Positions 1 to 6,156 of a stretch of DNA of 7,975 nucleotides are shown in pieces. The stretch spans positions 1 to 7,975 of the forward strand of contig JAJYGE010000042.1 of the NCBI GenBank assembly GCA_021785155.1. Reading direction: 5' to 3'. This DNA is from Planctomycetota bacterium. GTDB taxonomy: Bacteria > Planctomycetota > Phycisphaerae > WQYP01. The position numbers and the translations under genes were made by a program. Under the pieces are notes generated by a model that had not been told where the DNA came from, searched no databases, and saw only the letters and a program-made list of their open reading frames with translations. Positions within the stretch are counted from its first letter, which is position 1; the number at the start of each line of letters is the position of its first letter.

Positions 1-91
1 AGGAAACCTGCCCGTCCGGTTTGATGAGGGGGGACTCAACTTACGCCACCACGGCTCGTCCGCGGCCGCGGGGTTGAGTCCTCTACTCTAC
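1..91 (+). mobile_element. Group II intron, 3' end (domain V part, domain VI, 3' splice site)
   Basis: This is the 3' terminus of a self-splicing, retromobile group II intron; the rest, including any reverse transcriptase/maturase gene, lies left of the window. Bases 1-22 read as the tip (GAAA at 3-6) and 3' strand of domain V, ending in CGTCCGGTTT, a typical domain V closing sequence. A short linker (23-25) leads into domain VI (26-88). The intron would end at A90-C91, which fits the AY 3' end of group II introns, and A85 is the seventh base from that end, where the branch-point adenosine belongs. The 5' strand of domain V cannot be seen, so the intron class is undetermined. Recognition is from sequence pattern and folding by eye. 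An accidental match is unlikely because hairpin, bulge position and terminus all agree. Confidence 0.85.
26..88 (+). other. Group II intron domain VI hairpin with bulged branch-point A
   Basis: Bases 26-40 pair with 73-88 to give 16 base pairs (14 Watson-Crick, 2 G-T) interrupted only by one unpaired A at 85. The core is a perfect 9-base inverted repeat, GGACTCAAC (32-40) with GTTGAGTCC (73-81). The inner arm folds further: CGC 44-46 with GCG 68-70, CC 49-50 with GG 64-65, and CGG 52-54 with CCG 60-62, closed by loop CTCGT (55-59). In group II introns the 2' hydroxyl of this bulged A attacks the 5' splice site to form the lariat. The hairpin also has the look of a terminator but lacks a T-run. 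Confidence 0.8.
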
Positions 92-125
92 TGGATAAGA
101 CGTTTTGGTTGCGGCGGAGCCGCGC
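92..125 (+). repeat. Direct repeat copy 1, abutting the intron 3' end
   Basis: A 34-base unit beginning TGGATAAGAC and ending in a short GC hairpin (GCGGC-GGA-GCCGC). It matches 147-180 at 29 of 34 positions, with a 55-base offset. The match starts at the first base after the predicted intron end, so this copy is read as the 3' exon of the intron. Confidence 0.7.
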
Positions 126-146
126 TGTGAAAATCCGCCCAATCTG

Positions 147-180
147 TGGATAAGACATCTTGGCTTCGGCGGAGCCGTGC
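147..180 (+). repeat. Direct repeat copy 2, no intron upstream
   Basis: Second copy of the unit at 92-125, differing at five positions (unit positions 11, 13, 18, 20 and 32). It keeps TGGATAAGAC and the GGCGGAGCC core. The sequence before it (130-146) shows no intron-like folding, so it may represent an unoccupied version of the insertion site. It lies between the intron and the 3' end of the dihydrouridine synthase gene. Two copies alone do not define a repeat family. Confidence 0.65.
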
Positions 181-227
181 CGGCGCAATACGTTTACACC
201 TTATCGGTATAGAAATGAAACGTGCAC

Positions 228-1352
228 TTATGCCGCCATGGTCTCTGATTCTTCACGACTTTCCGCTGATTCACAAAAGCCCGGATGAGCTGATTCCCAT
301 TCCCGCCGCCAGGAGAGAAAGTTGTTGATGGCCGCCTCAAAATCTTCCACCGAGTCAATCACACGCATCGCATCGCGCAGTATCCGGCATGGATTCATGT
401 GCTTGGCGTACCAGCTCACGCGTTTGCGGAATTCCAGAATCGCCACGCGTTCATGGCGGAATCGGATCATATTATAGAAATGCATACGCATCAGTTGGCA
501 CTTTTCTTCAATGCGCGGCGGCGACAATATTTCTCCTGTTTGCAGATACGTCTGCACATCCCGAAAAATCCATGGTGCCGCCAAAGCTGCGCGTCCAATC
601 ATCACTCCGGCACAGCCTGTGGCATCCATCATGTTCTTCGCATCCCTGGGTGTGCGGATGTCACCATTGCCGATGATCGGAATTTTCTGTACCGCACCTA
701 CCACCGCGGCTATCCCGTCCAGACGCACCGTGCCGTGAAATCTCATCTCCGTGGTGCGGCCATGCACGGTCACCGCCGCAATACCGACTTGCTCCAATCT
801 ATTGGCCAGAAAGGGTGCCACCAGCCGATGATCATCCCACCCCAGCCGCACCTTGGCGGTCACGGGAACATTTCGCACCGCTTTTACCACGCGTTGGGCC
901 ATATCCAGTGTGCCGGGAACATTGCATAACAAAGCGGATCCACCATCCCGTTTGGTAATTTTATCTACTGGACAGCCCATATTAATGTCAATAATATCGG
1001 CCCCGTGATCCGCGGCCCATTTTGCCGCGTCACACAACCGTGCGGGATCGCCGCCATAAAGCTGCATACACAGCGGAGAATCTTCGGAGCAGGTGGCCGC
1101 CAGTTCCATGGAACGCTTATTTTCCCGCAGTACGCCTTCGGGACATAGTAAATCCGTGCAGGCCAATGCCACCCCACCGTAGGATCGCGCAACGAGCCTG
1201 AAAGATACATCGCAATAGCCGGCAATGGGGGCCAGCAATACATTGCCGGTCAGGGTCAGATTGCCAATTCGCAAGTTAGGTGGCGCATTGAATGTAGAGA
1301 CTTCTGTCATATCGCCGATATTATAGCGTATTTGTCGGTCATGCGAAGCCAT
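228..1352 (-). CDS. dus: tRNA-dihydrouridine synthase (DusB-like)
   Basis: FMN enzyme that uses NADPH to reduce specific uridines of tRNA to dihydrouridine, in the cytoplasm. Landmarks, numbered from the first Met: flavin-binding APIAGYCDVSFR (41-52); NMGCP with the proton-donating Cys127; AKVRLGW with Lys167; TVHGRT with His197; phosphate-binding IIGNGDI (226-232) and GVMIGRAA (249-256); then the helical RNA-binding tail including EFRKRVSWYAKHM (307-319). All key residues are present, so it should be active. At 374 residues it is about 50 longer than Escherichia coli DusB, with extra residues at both ends. The start is uncertain: ATG at 1352 and ATG at 1310 (giving 360 residues) both lack a clear Shine-Dalgarno, and a perfect TATAAT lies between them. 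It is divergent from the sulfotransferase gene and ends 48 bases from repeat copy 2. The dusB assignment over other Dus types is likely but not certain. Confidence 0.95.
   Translation of the reverse strand: MASHDRQIRYNIGDMTEVSTFNAPPNLRIGNLTLTGNVLLAPIAGYCDVSFRLVARSYGGVALACTDLLCPEGVLRENKRSMELAATCSEDSPLCMQLYGGDPARLCDAAKWAADHGADIIDINMGCPVDKITKRDGGSALLCNVPGTLDMAQRVVKAVRNVPVTAKVRLGWDDHRLVAPFLANRLEQVGIAAVTVHGRTTEMRFHGTVRLDGIAAVVGAVQKIPIIGNGDIRTPRDAKNMMDATGCAGVMIGRAALAAPWIFRDVQTYLQTGEILSPPRIEEKCQLMRMHFYNMIRFRHERVAILEFRKRVSWYAKHMNPCRILRDAMRVIDSVEDFEAAINNFLSWRREWESAHPGFCESAESREESETMAA
1320..1347 (-). promoter_or_regulatory. Candidate promoter inside the 5' end of the dus reading frame
   Basis: On the minus strand TTCGCA (1347-1342) and a perfect TATAAT (1325-1320) are 16 bases apart. 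The -10 box ends 9 bases before the ATG at 1310, so a transcript from it would have almost no leader. If real, translation would begin at 1310 and the first 14 residues of the longer reading are not made. The -35 match is only 4 of 6. Confidence 0.35.
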
Positions 1353-1390
1353 GAACCGTGCCGCATTGCGCGCATTTTGACGCCGTTGTT

Positions 1391-1417
1391 TTGCCTGGAA
1401 CGCAGTTCGTGTATACT
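1391..1417 (+). promoter_or_regulatory. Candidate promoter for the sulfotransferase-phosphatase cluster
   Basis: TTGCCT (1391-1396) and TATACT (1412-1417) lie in the 113-base divergent gap, about 50 bases before the sulfotransferase ATG. The 15-base spacer is short of the usual 16-18, so this is tentative. No other promoter-like sequence is evident before the four-gene cluster. Confidence 0.3.
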
Positions 1418-1465
1418 TCCCGCTGGTTTTCAGGATCTGGAATAATCTATTGAAAGGATGGGTTC

Positions 1466-2293
1466 ATGTTTGACAAGAAACTGGTCTTTAACGCTTCTCT
1501 GCCCCGCTCAGGTTCAACCCTGATGCAGAATATATTGGCGCAGAATCCGCGTTTCTATTGTACGCCTACCAGCGGCGTCATCGATCTGATGCTGGCATCA
1601 AGAAAATATTACACGGAACTCGCCGAGTTCAAGGCCCAGGATTCTGACCTCATGCAGAAGGGGTTTCTTAATTATTGCCGCTACGCCATTAACGGCTTTT
1701 ACGAGGGCGTAACGGACAAACCCGTGTGCGTGGACAAATGCCGCAGTTGGTTCCATTATCATGACTGGGTAAAGCAATTTGTACCCAATCCGAAATATAT
1801 TGTTTGTGTCCGTGATTTGCGGGCCATTCTCTCTTCCATGGAAAAACTGTTCCGGAAGAACCGTGACCGTGCCGATGCCGACGAAGTCACCGGCACCTTA
1901 ACCATGATTACCGTCAACAATCGTGTCATGCGCTGGCTCAACGGTCCGCCGGTCGGCATTGCCATCGGCCGGTTGATTGAAGCCATTCAGACTAACTTGG
2001 TCAAGCAGCTTCATGTAGTGCGTTTTGAAGATTTAACCACCCATCCGGCGGACGTTATGAAGCGCGTCTATGATTATCTGGAAGAGCCGTTTTTTGAGCA
2101 CGATTTTAACAACGTGGCGCAAATGACGCAGGAAAATGATCAATATCACACCATTTACGGCGATCATCGCATTCGTCGGCAAGTGGAGCCGGTAACGCCG
2201 GATTTTGTTGACTTGCTTGGAAAAGATTTGTGCAATATGGTGCGAACCAATTATGCACTGTTTTATAATGCGTTTTATCCCGACAAACGCTGA
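1466..2293 (+). CDS. Sulfotransferase family protein (PAPS-dependent type)
   Basis: Predicted to transfer sulfate from 3'-phosphoadenylylsulfate (PAPS) to a hydroxyl or amine; the acceptor cannot be read from the sequence. The 5'-phosphosulfate loop is at residues 11-20 (SLPRSGSTLM), including Arg14-Ser15-Gly16-Ser17. The 3'-phosphate site is CVRDLRAILSS (114-124), with Arg116 and Ser124 at the usual eight-residue spacing. The RFEDL segment (186-190) followed by HPADVMKRVYDYL is typical of bacterial members. At 275 residues it is of normal length, with no signal peptide or membrane segment, so it is cytoplasmic. The start is supported by AAGGA (1454-1458) seven bases before ATG. It is the first gene of the 1466-4398 cluster, and the next gene follows after 11 bases. 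Its presence with a phosphatase, an RpiB-like and a HIT protein is not explained by any pathway I know. Confidence 0.88.
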   Translation: MFDKKLVFNASLPRSGSTLMQNILAQNPRFYCTPTSGVIDLMLASRKYYTELAEFKAQDSDLMQKGFLNYCRYAINGFYEGVTDKPVCVDKCRSWFHYHDWVKQFVPNPKYIVCVRDLRAILSSMEKLFRKNRDRADADEVTGTLTMITVNNRVMRWLNGPPVGIAIGRLIEAIQTNLVKQLHVVRFEDLTTHPADVMKRVYDYLEEPFFEHDFNNVAQMTQENDQYHTIYGDHRIRRQVEPVTPDFVDLLGKDLCNMVRTNYALFYNAFYPDKR

Positions 2294-2304
2294 CGCGATC
2301 AAGC

Positions 2305-3432
2305 ATGGAATTACAAAGAATGAAAGTCATGCCACCTATATCCAGCCAGCCTTCTGCGGACCAGGTTCATCGTGCCGCCGAAGCGCTTCGCACGGGTAAA
2401 TTGGTGGGACTGCCAACCGAAACGATTTACGGCGTTGCGGCGAGTCTGGCCCAGATCTCCGGAATCAATGCGCTGAAGAGTGCGGTCAGGATTCAAGGCC
2501 ATCCGGCCTGGGTGATTCACGTTACGACGGTCGATGGGCTGTCACAGTATATTTCTCATTTTCCACCTCTGGCCAAACGCCTGGTGCGACGGCTGTGGCC
2601 GGGACCGGTGGCGATTCAGCTACCGGTGGATCAGGCGGATATGGAACGGCTCTGGCGCGTCATGGGGCGGCCAACGACGGACGAAGCATTGGTGGATGGC
2701 TGCCTGACATTCAGATGCACCGAAATTGAGATAACCCGTCATATTATGGATACCACCGGTGATCCGGTAACGGTGGTTGGCGCGCCTGGTAATCCGCGCG
2801 TTGAGAGTGTCGACGATCTGCCGGAATTCCTGCAGAATCAATTATCCGTAGCGATTCCAGGACCGTTGCCGAGGTATAAAACTCTTTCCACGCTGGTGCG
2901 GATACGAGGAAATCAAGTCGACATTTTGCGCGAAGGCGCGGTAGCCGAACGGGTGATTCGGCGACTGGAAGATCTGGTGATTGTATTTGTTTGCAGCGGC
3001 AACACGTGCCGGTCGCCCATGGCGGCCGGTCTGGCCGGCCAGATTCTGGCCGAAAAATTGCATATTCCAGTGGATGAACTGGCCAGTCGGCATATTCTGA
3101 TTCGGTCCGCCGGTGTATACGCGACCGGCGGAATGCATCCCACAGCGGAGGCGATATCAGTTGTCAGTGAGATGGGCGTTGATATTCGGAAACACCGCTC
3201 CGCGCCGCTGACGGATGATTTATTGCGTCGGGCGGATATGATTTATACAATGACGCGGGCACATCGGGATGAAATTGTCGCCCGTGCGGCACTGTCCGCG
3301 GAAAAGACGTTTACTTTAGATCCCGATGGTGATATTGACGATCCCATTGGCAGGGGAGAAGAGGTTTATCGAAGGACCGCTCAAAGGCTGGAAAAACTGA
3401 TTCGTAACCGCCTCGCGGAGTTGGAATTATGA
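2305..3432 (+). CDS. Fusion: Sua5/YrdC-like domain plus YwlE-type low-molecular-weight phosphatase
   Basis: Two-domain cytoplasmic protein of 375 residues. Residues about 17-215 resemble Sua5/YrdC/YwlC, the threonylcarbamoyl-AMP synthase of tRNA t6A synthesis: LPTETIYGVA (36-45), LWPGPVAIQL (97-106), STLVRIRGNQVDILREGAV (195-213). However, the usual K-x-R-P motif reads QGHP (64-67) and the S-A-N motif is replaced by VGAPGNP (158-164), so synthase activity is doubtful. Residues about 224-375 are a complete low-molecular-weight phosphatase: P-loop CSGNTCRS (Cys230, Arg236, Ser237) and general acid Asp346 in DDPIGRG. Thr234 occupies the position that in Bacillus subtilis YwlE selects phosphoarginine; tyrosine phosphatases usually have Ile there. 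The start is not certain: ATG at 2305, 2320 and 2329 all lack a good Shine-Dalgarno. The stop overlaps the next gene (ATGA). The gene order copies ywlC-ywlE-ywlF. Confidence 0.9.
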   Translation: MELQRMKVMPPISSQPSADQVHRAAEALRTGKLVGLPTETIYGVAASLAQISGINALKSAVRIQGHPAWVIHVTTVDGLSQYISHFPPLAKRLVRRLWPGPVAIQLPVDQADMERLWRVMGRPTTDEALVDGCLTFRCTEIEITRHIMDTTGDPVTVVGAPGNPRVESVDDLPEFLQNQLSVAIPGPLPRYKTLSTLVRIRGNQVDILREGAVAERVIRRLEDLVIVFVCSGNTCRSPMAAGLAGQILAEKLHIPVDELASRHILIRSAGVYATGGMHPTAEAISVVSEMGVDIRKHRSAPLTDDLLRRADMIYTMTRAHRDEIVARAALSAEKTFTLDPDGDIDDPIGRGEEVYRRTAQRLEKLIRNRLAELEL

Positions 3433-3914
3433 ACATCGCCATCGCTTGTGATCATCGGGGATTCAATATCAAGAAACAGCTTTTAGATCAGTTGCGCGTG
3501 GAAGGCCACTGCGTTGAAGATTTTGGCGCTTTTGATGCCAATGCCTGTGATTATCCGGATTTTGCCGTGCCGGCTTCTTTAGCGGTGGTCGAACAAAAAT
3601 CGAATTGCGCAATTTTGTTGGACGGCAGTGGCATTGGGATGTCAATTGTCGCCAACAAAATACCCGGCATCCGCGCCGCAATATGTCACGATGAACTTAC
3701 CGCGGAGATTTCCCGTCGTTATAACGATGCGAATGTATTATGTCTTGCGGTTGATCTTCTTGGTGGCGAATTAATTCGTCGCATTGTTGCGGCCTGGTTA
3801 AAGTCGCCATTTGAAGATGGGCGCCATGCACGGCGCGTGCAGAAAATCGCGGAGTTGGAGCAACGGTTGTTTCCCGACATTCCCGGGACGATAAGCAAAC
3901 TTAGAATAAATTGA
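3429..3914 (+). CDS. rpiB: RpiB/LacAB-family sugar-phosphate isomerase with altered active site
   Basis: By family this is ribose-5-phosphate isomerase B, interconverting ribose 5-phosphate and ribulose 5-phosphate in the pentose phosphate pathway. At 161 residues it is slightly longer than the usual 145-150. Conserved parts are CDHRGF (7-12), DYPDFA (41-46), GSGIGMSIVANKIPGIRAA (66-84), NDANVL (99-104) and FEDGRHARRV (128-137). Two catalytic positions are changed relative to Escherichia coli RpiB: the Cys66 equivalent is Asp65 (LLDGSG instead of ICGTG), and the His99 equivalent is Tyr98 (RRYNDAN instead of RQHNDTN). It may therefore act on another sugar phosphate, use a different base, or be inactive. 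GGAG (3417-3420) lies eight bases before ATG, and the ATG overlaps the upstream stop, so translation is coupled to the phosphatase fusion. The gene symbol reflects family membership, not proven activity. Confidence 0.88.
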   Translation: MNIAIACDHRGFNIKKQLLDQLRVEGHCVEDFGAFDANACDYPDFAVPASLAVVEQKSNCAILLDGSGIGMSIVANKIPGIRAAICHDELTAEISRRYNDANVLCLAVDLLGGELIRRIVAAWLKSPFEDGRHARRVQKIAELEQRLFPDIPGTISKLRIN

Positions 3915-3946
3915 ATTCTTGGATGCATTGCCACCGACGGAATTCC

Positions 3947-3951
3947 AGGAG
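3947..3951 (+). promoter_or_regulatory. Ribosome binding site that decides the HIT gene start
   Basis: AGGAG six bases before the ATG at 3958. It supports that start over the in-frame ATG at 3919, which has no such site and would add 13 residues (MDALPPTEFQEHT) not expected in the family. Confidence 0.75.
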
Positions 3952-3957
3952 CACACC

Positions 3958-4398
3958 ATGCCCGAGTCAATTCTCTCCAATCCGGAATGTGTTTTCTGCC
4001 GGATCGTCGCCGGCGATATACCCTGTTACAAAATTTATGAAGACCGAAACCTCCTGTGTTTTCTTGATGTCGGACCGGTGGTCAACGGCCACACGCTTGT
4101 AATTCCTAAGCCGCATGTTCGAAATATCTTCGATATGCCGCCGGAAGTTGGTGCCGAACTCGGTCGCCGGCTTCCCGCGCTGGCTCGTGCGGTATGCGCC
4201 GCGGTCCAGGCCCCGGCCTGTCATATTTTGCTCAATAATGGCGTCGAAGCAATGCAATCGGTTCAGCATGCTCATTACCACATTATTCCGCGCATGAATG
4301 GGGATGGCTTTTTTGTGCCCTGGAATCCCGGAAAGTTGGAACCTCGCGTTGCCCAGCCACTGGTTCAGAAAATACAAGAAAAATACGTAAAAGCGTAG
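3958..4398 (+). CDS. HIT-family protein (histidine triad nucleotide hydrolase/transferase)
   Basis: Small cytoplasmic enzyme of 146 residues that, by family, hydrolyses or transfers nucleoside monophosphates from dinucleotide or phosphoramidate substrates. The triad HAHYHII lies at 104-110, with His106 as the expected nucleophile. Further landmarks are CVFCRIVAGDIPC (11-23), FLDVGPVVNGHTLVIPKPH (35-53) and the nucleotide-contacting LLNNGVEAMQSV (91-102). The CxxC pair (Cys11, Cys14) is like that of zinc-binding bacterial HIT proteins, so a structural zinc is plausible. Start chosen from the AGGAG site at 3947-3951. It follows the RpiB-like gene after 43 bases, on the same strand, and closes the cluster that starts at 1466. 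HIT proteins commonly neighbour unrelated housekeeping genes, so co-function is not implied. Confidence 0.93.
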   Translation: MPESILSNPECVFCRIVAGDIPCYKIYEDRNLLCFLDVGPVVNGHTLVIPKPHVRNIFDMPPEVGAELGRRLPALARAVCAAVQAPACHILLNNGVEAMQSVQHAHYHIIPRMNGDGFFVPWNPGKLEPRVAQPLVQKIQEKYVKA

Positions 4399-4413
4399 AT
4401 GTGCCTTATCAGA

Positions 4414-4442
4414 TTGTAATGCCATTAAATATTTCTAATTAT
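4414..4442 (+). promoter_or_regulatory. Weak candidate promoter in the AT-rich gap before the glycosyltransferase
   Basis: TTGTAA (4414-4419) and AATTAT (4437-4442) with a 17-base spacer lie in the 165-base gap 4399-4563. Each box matches the consensus at only 4 of 6 positions. The gap is distinctly richer in A and T than its surroundings, as expected for a promoter region. I see no terminator with a T-run after the HIT gene. Confidence 0.22.
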
Positions 4443-4563
4443 GTATGTTTAAGTGGTTGGTCATTGCAAACTCACCTTACAGGACTTAAACTCTAAATCA
4501 GGCGTGAGGTTGGAGTTATTTTAAGGCAAGGAATTCGCTAGCCGGCCTCGGGGACACGAACTG

Positions 4564-6105
4564 ATGCAAGAACCGTTAACCTTCATTCCAATTATCATTT
4601 ATTTCGCATGCCTTATTGTGCTGACCATTTATGGTCTGCATCGATACTGGGAAGTTTATCTCTACTACCGACATTGCCGACAAATTCCCGCCCGCCCGTC
4701 CGCCTTTGCGGTATTGCCGCCAGTAACCGTGCAACTTCCACTCTTCAATGAGCGCTATGTTGCGCAACGAGTTATTACCGCAGTCTGCGGACTTGATTAC
4801 CCGCGTGAATTGCTGCAAATTCAGGTGCTTGATGATTCCACCGACTGTTCGGCCAAGATCGCCCGGCTGACCTGTGAAGCCTTTCGGGAACAAAGCTTCA
4901 ATATACAGTATATTCACCGTACCGATCGCGTCGGATTCAAAGCTGGCGCTTTGGAAAATGGTCTGGCCACGGCCAGTGGTGAATTCATAGCTATTTTTGA
5001 TGCTGACTTTGTACCCCGCCCCGATATGCTCCGTGCGGTCATTCATGAGTTTACCGATGCGCACATAGGTTGTGTGCAGACCCGCTGGGAACATCTCAAC
5101 CGCAAGCAATCCCTGCTCACGCGGTCCCAGGCGATATTTCTCGATGGTCATTTTGTTATCGAGCATACCGCCCGCAGCCGCAGCGGCAGATTTATTAACT
5201 TCAACGGCACAGGCGGCGTGTGGAGGAAATCCGCGATCCGCGATGCCGGCGGATGGCAGCATGACACGCTCACCGAAGACATGGACCTATCGTACCGGGC
5301 GCAACTCCGAGGCTGGCGGATACGCTATTTAGGCGATGTGGTGTCTCCCGCGGAACTTCCTCCGGAGATTACCGCGTTTAAGCAGCAGCAGCATCGTTGG
5401 ACCAAGGGAAGTGTTCAGACCGCGGTGAAATTACTTCCCACTGTCTTACGATCGTCCGCACCATGGTCCGTGAAGGTCGAGGCTTTTTTTCACCTCACCT
5501 CCGGCGTGGTTTATCCCTTGGCGGTGATGGTCGCCATCTTGTTTTTTCCCGCATTTTGCTTTGCCGGTGCTGGTGCACTATCTAAAGACTATCCACTGCT
5601 GTGGACGTGCATGTCGATTTTATTTACACTTCTGACGCTTTCCGCCGGAACCTTTTATGTCGTTGCGCAGCGGGAAATTAAAGAAAATTATCTCACGGGA
5701 ATTCTACTGGTGCCATTTCTCATGGCCATTGGCATGGGTATCAGCCTTGCCAATGCCATCGCGGTAATTGAGGGGCTTTTCAGCCATCAGAGCGAGTTTA
5801 TCCGTACGCCCAAATACGGTGTGGGAATCAATGAATCACCTGATCATTGGAAGCGTCGCGCGCGGACCTTTCAACACAAAATTCAATGGATTCCATTCGC
5901 CGAACTGGCCATTGGCCTTTATTTGTTGTCCTGTGTCGTCATTGCCTTATGGTTTAATCGTGCCGCTTCATGTGTGCCTTTCATGTTGATTTTTATGTTT
6001 GGCTATCTCTATGTCGGCAGCTTGTCATTGCATCGACTATGGCTGTCGAGAAGGTCTGGCGGAAATGAAGCCGTAGAGATCCTGACGCCGGCTGCCGTCG
6101 TATAG
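4564..6105 (+). CDS. Membrane GT2 glycosyltransferase, cellulose synthase/CslA type
   Basis: Processive beta-glycan synthase type enzyme of 513 residues in the inner membrane, polymerising a nucleotide-sugar on the cytoplasmic side. One N-terminal membrane helix (about 7-26) is followed by the catalytic domain with the full D,D,D,QxxRW signature: LDDSTD (89-94), DAD (146-148), TED (237-239) and QQHRW (275-279). FNGTGGVWR (213-221) is the acceptor-side motif typical of this group. Four to five helices follow (about 307-334, 345-367, 377-403, 446-464, 471-487). The FIRTPKYG segment (412-419) is seen in CslA-like glucomannan and related glucan synthases. The start has GGGGA nine bases upstream. 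No PilZ domain, BcsB-like partner or export gene is in view, so product and secretion route are unknown. Beta-mannan or beta-glucan is a guess from family; a glycolipid-type product is also possible. Confidence 0.92.
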   Translation: MQEPLTFIPIIIYFACLIVLTIYGLHRYWEVYLYYRHCRQIPARPSAFAVLPPVTVQLPLFNERYVAQRVITAVCGLDYPRELLQIQVLDDSTDCSAKIARLTCEAFREQSFNIQYIHRTDRVGFKAGALENGLATASGEFIAIFDADFVPRPDMLRAVIHEFTDAHIGCVQTRWEHLNRKQSLLTRSQAIFLDGHFVIEHTARSRSGRFINFNGTGGVWRKSAIRDAGGWQHDTLTEDMDLSYRAQLRGWRIRYLGDVVSPAELPPEITAFKQQQHRWTKGSVQTAVKLLPTVLRSSAPWSVKVEAFFHLTSGVVYPLAVMVAILFFPAFCFAGAGALSKDYPLLWTCMSILFTLLTLSAGTFYVVAQREIKENYLTGILLVPFLMAIGMGISLANAIAVIEGLFSHQSEFIRTPKYGVGINESPDHWKRRARTFQHKIQWIPFAELAIGLYLLSCVVIALWFNRAASCVPFMLIFMFGYLYVGSLSLHRLWLSRRSGGNEAVEILTPAAVV

Positions 6106-6156
6106 CATTCTGTTGAACTGTTTTAGATCACAAAGTTGTTTTCATGGAGAAAATCG

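Noticed and set aside
34..79. Integron attC-like pair ACTCAAC/GTTGAGT (RYYYAAC...GTTRRRY)
   Set aside because: The pair is part of a longer 16-pair stem with a single bulged A and an AC end, which fits domain VI. The inner arm lacks proper L boxes and spacers, and the element is shorter than usual attC sites.
2..130. Open frame GNLPVRFDEGG... on the plus strand at the left edge
   Set aside because: It runs through domain V/VI of the group II intron and into the flanking repeat; the base pairing explains the sequence, and such frames are by-products of intron RNA.
92..180. CRISPR-like repeat pair
   Set aside because: Only two diverged copies (29/34) separated by 21 bases, with internal GC hairpins and no cas genes nearby.
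399..929. 176-residue plus-strand frame
   Set aside because: Entirely antisense to the dihydrouridine synthase, which has all family motifs; the translation shows no protein-like pattern.
3967..4425. 152-residue minus-strand frame
   Set aside because: Shadow of the HIT gene.
4576..5262. 228-residue minus-strand frame
   Set aside because: Shadow of the glycosyltransferase catalytic domain.
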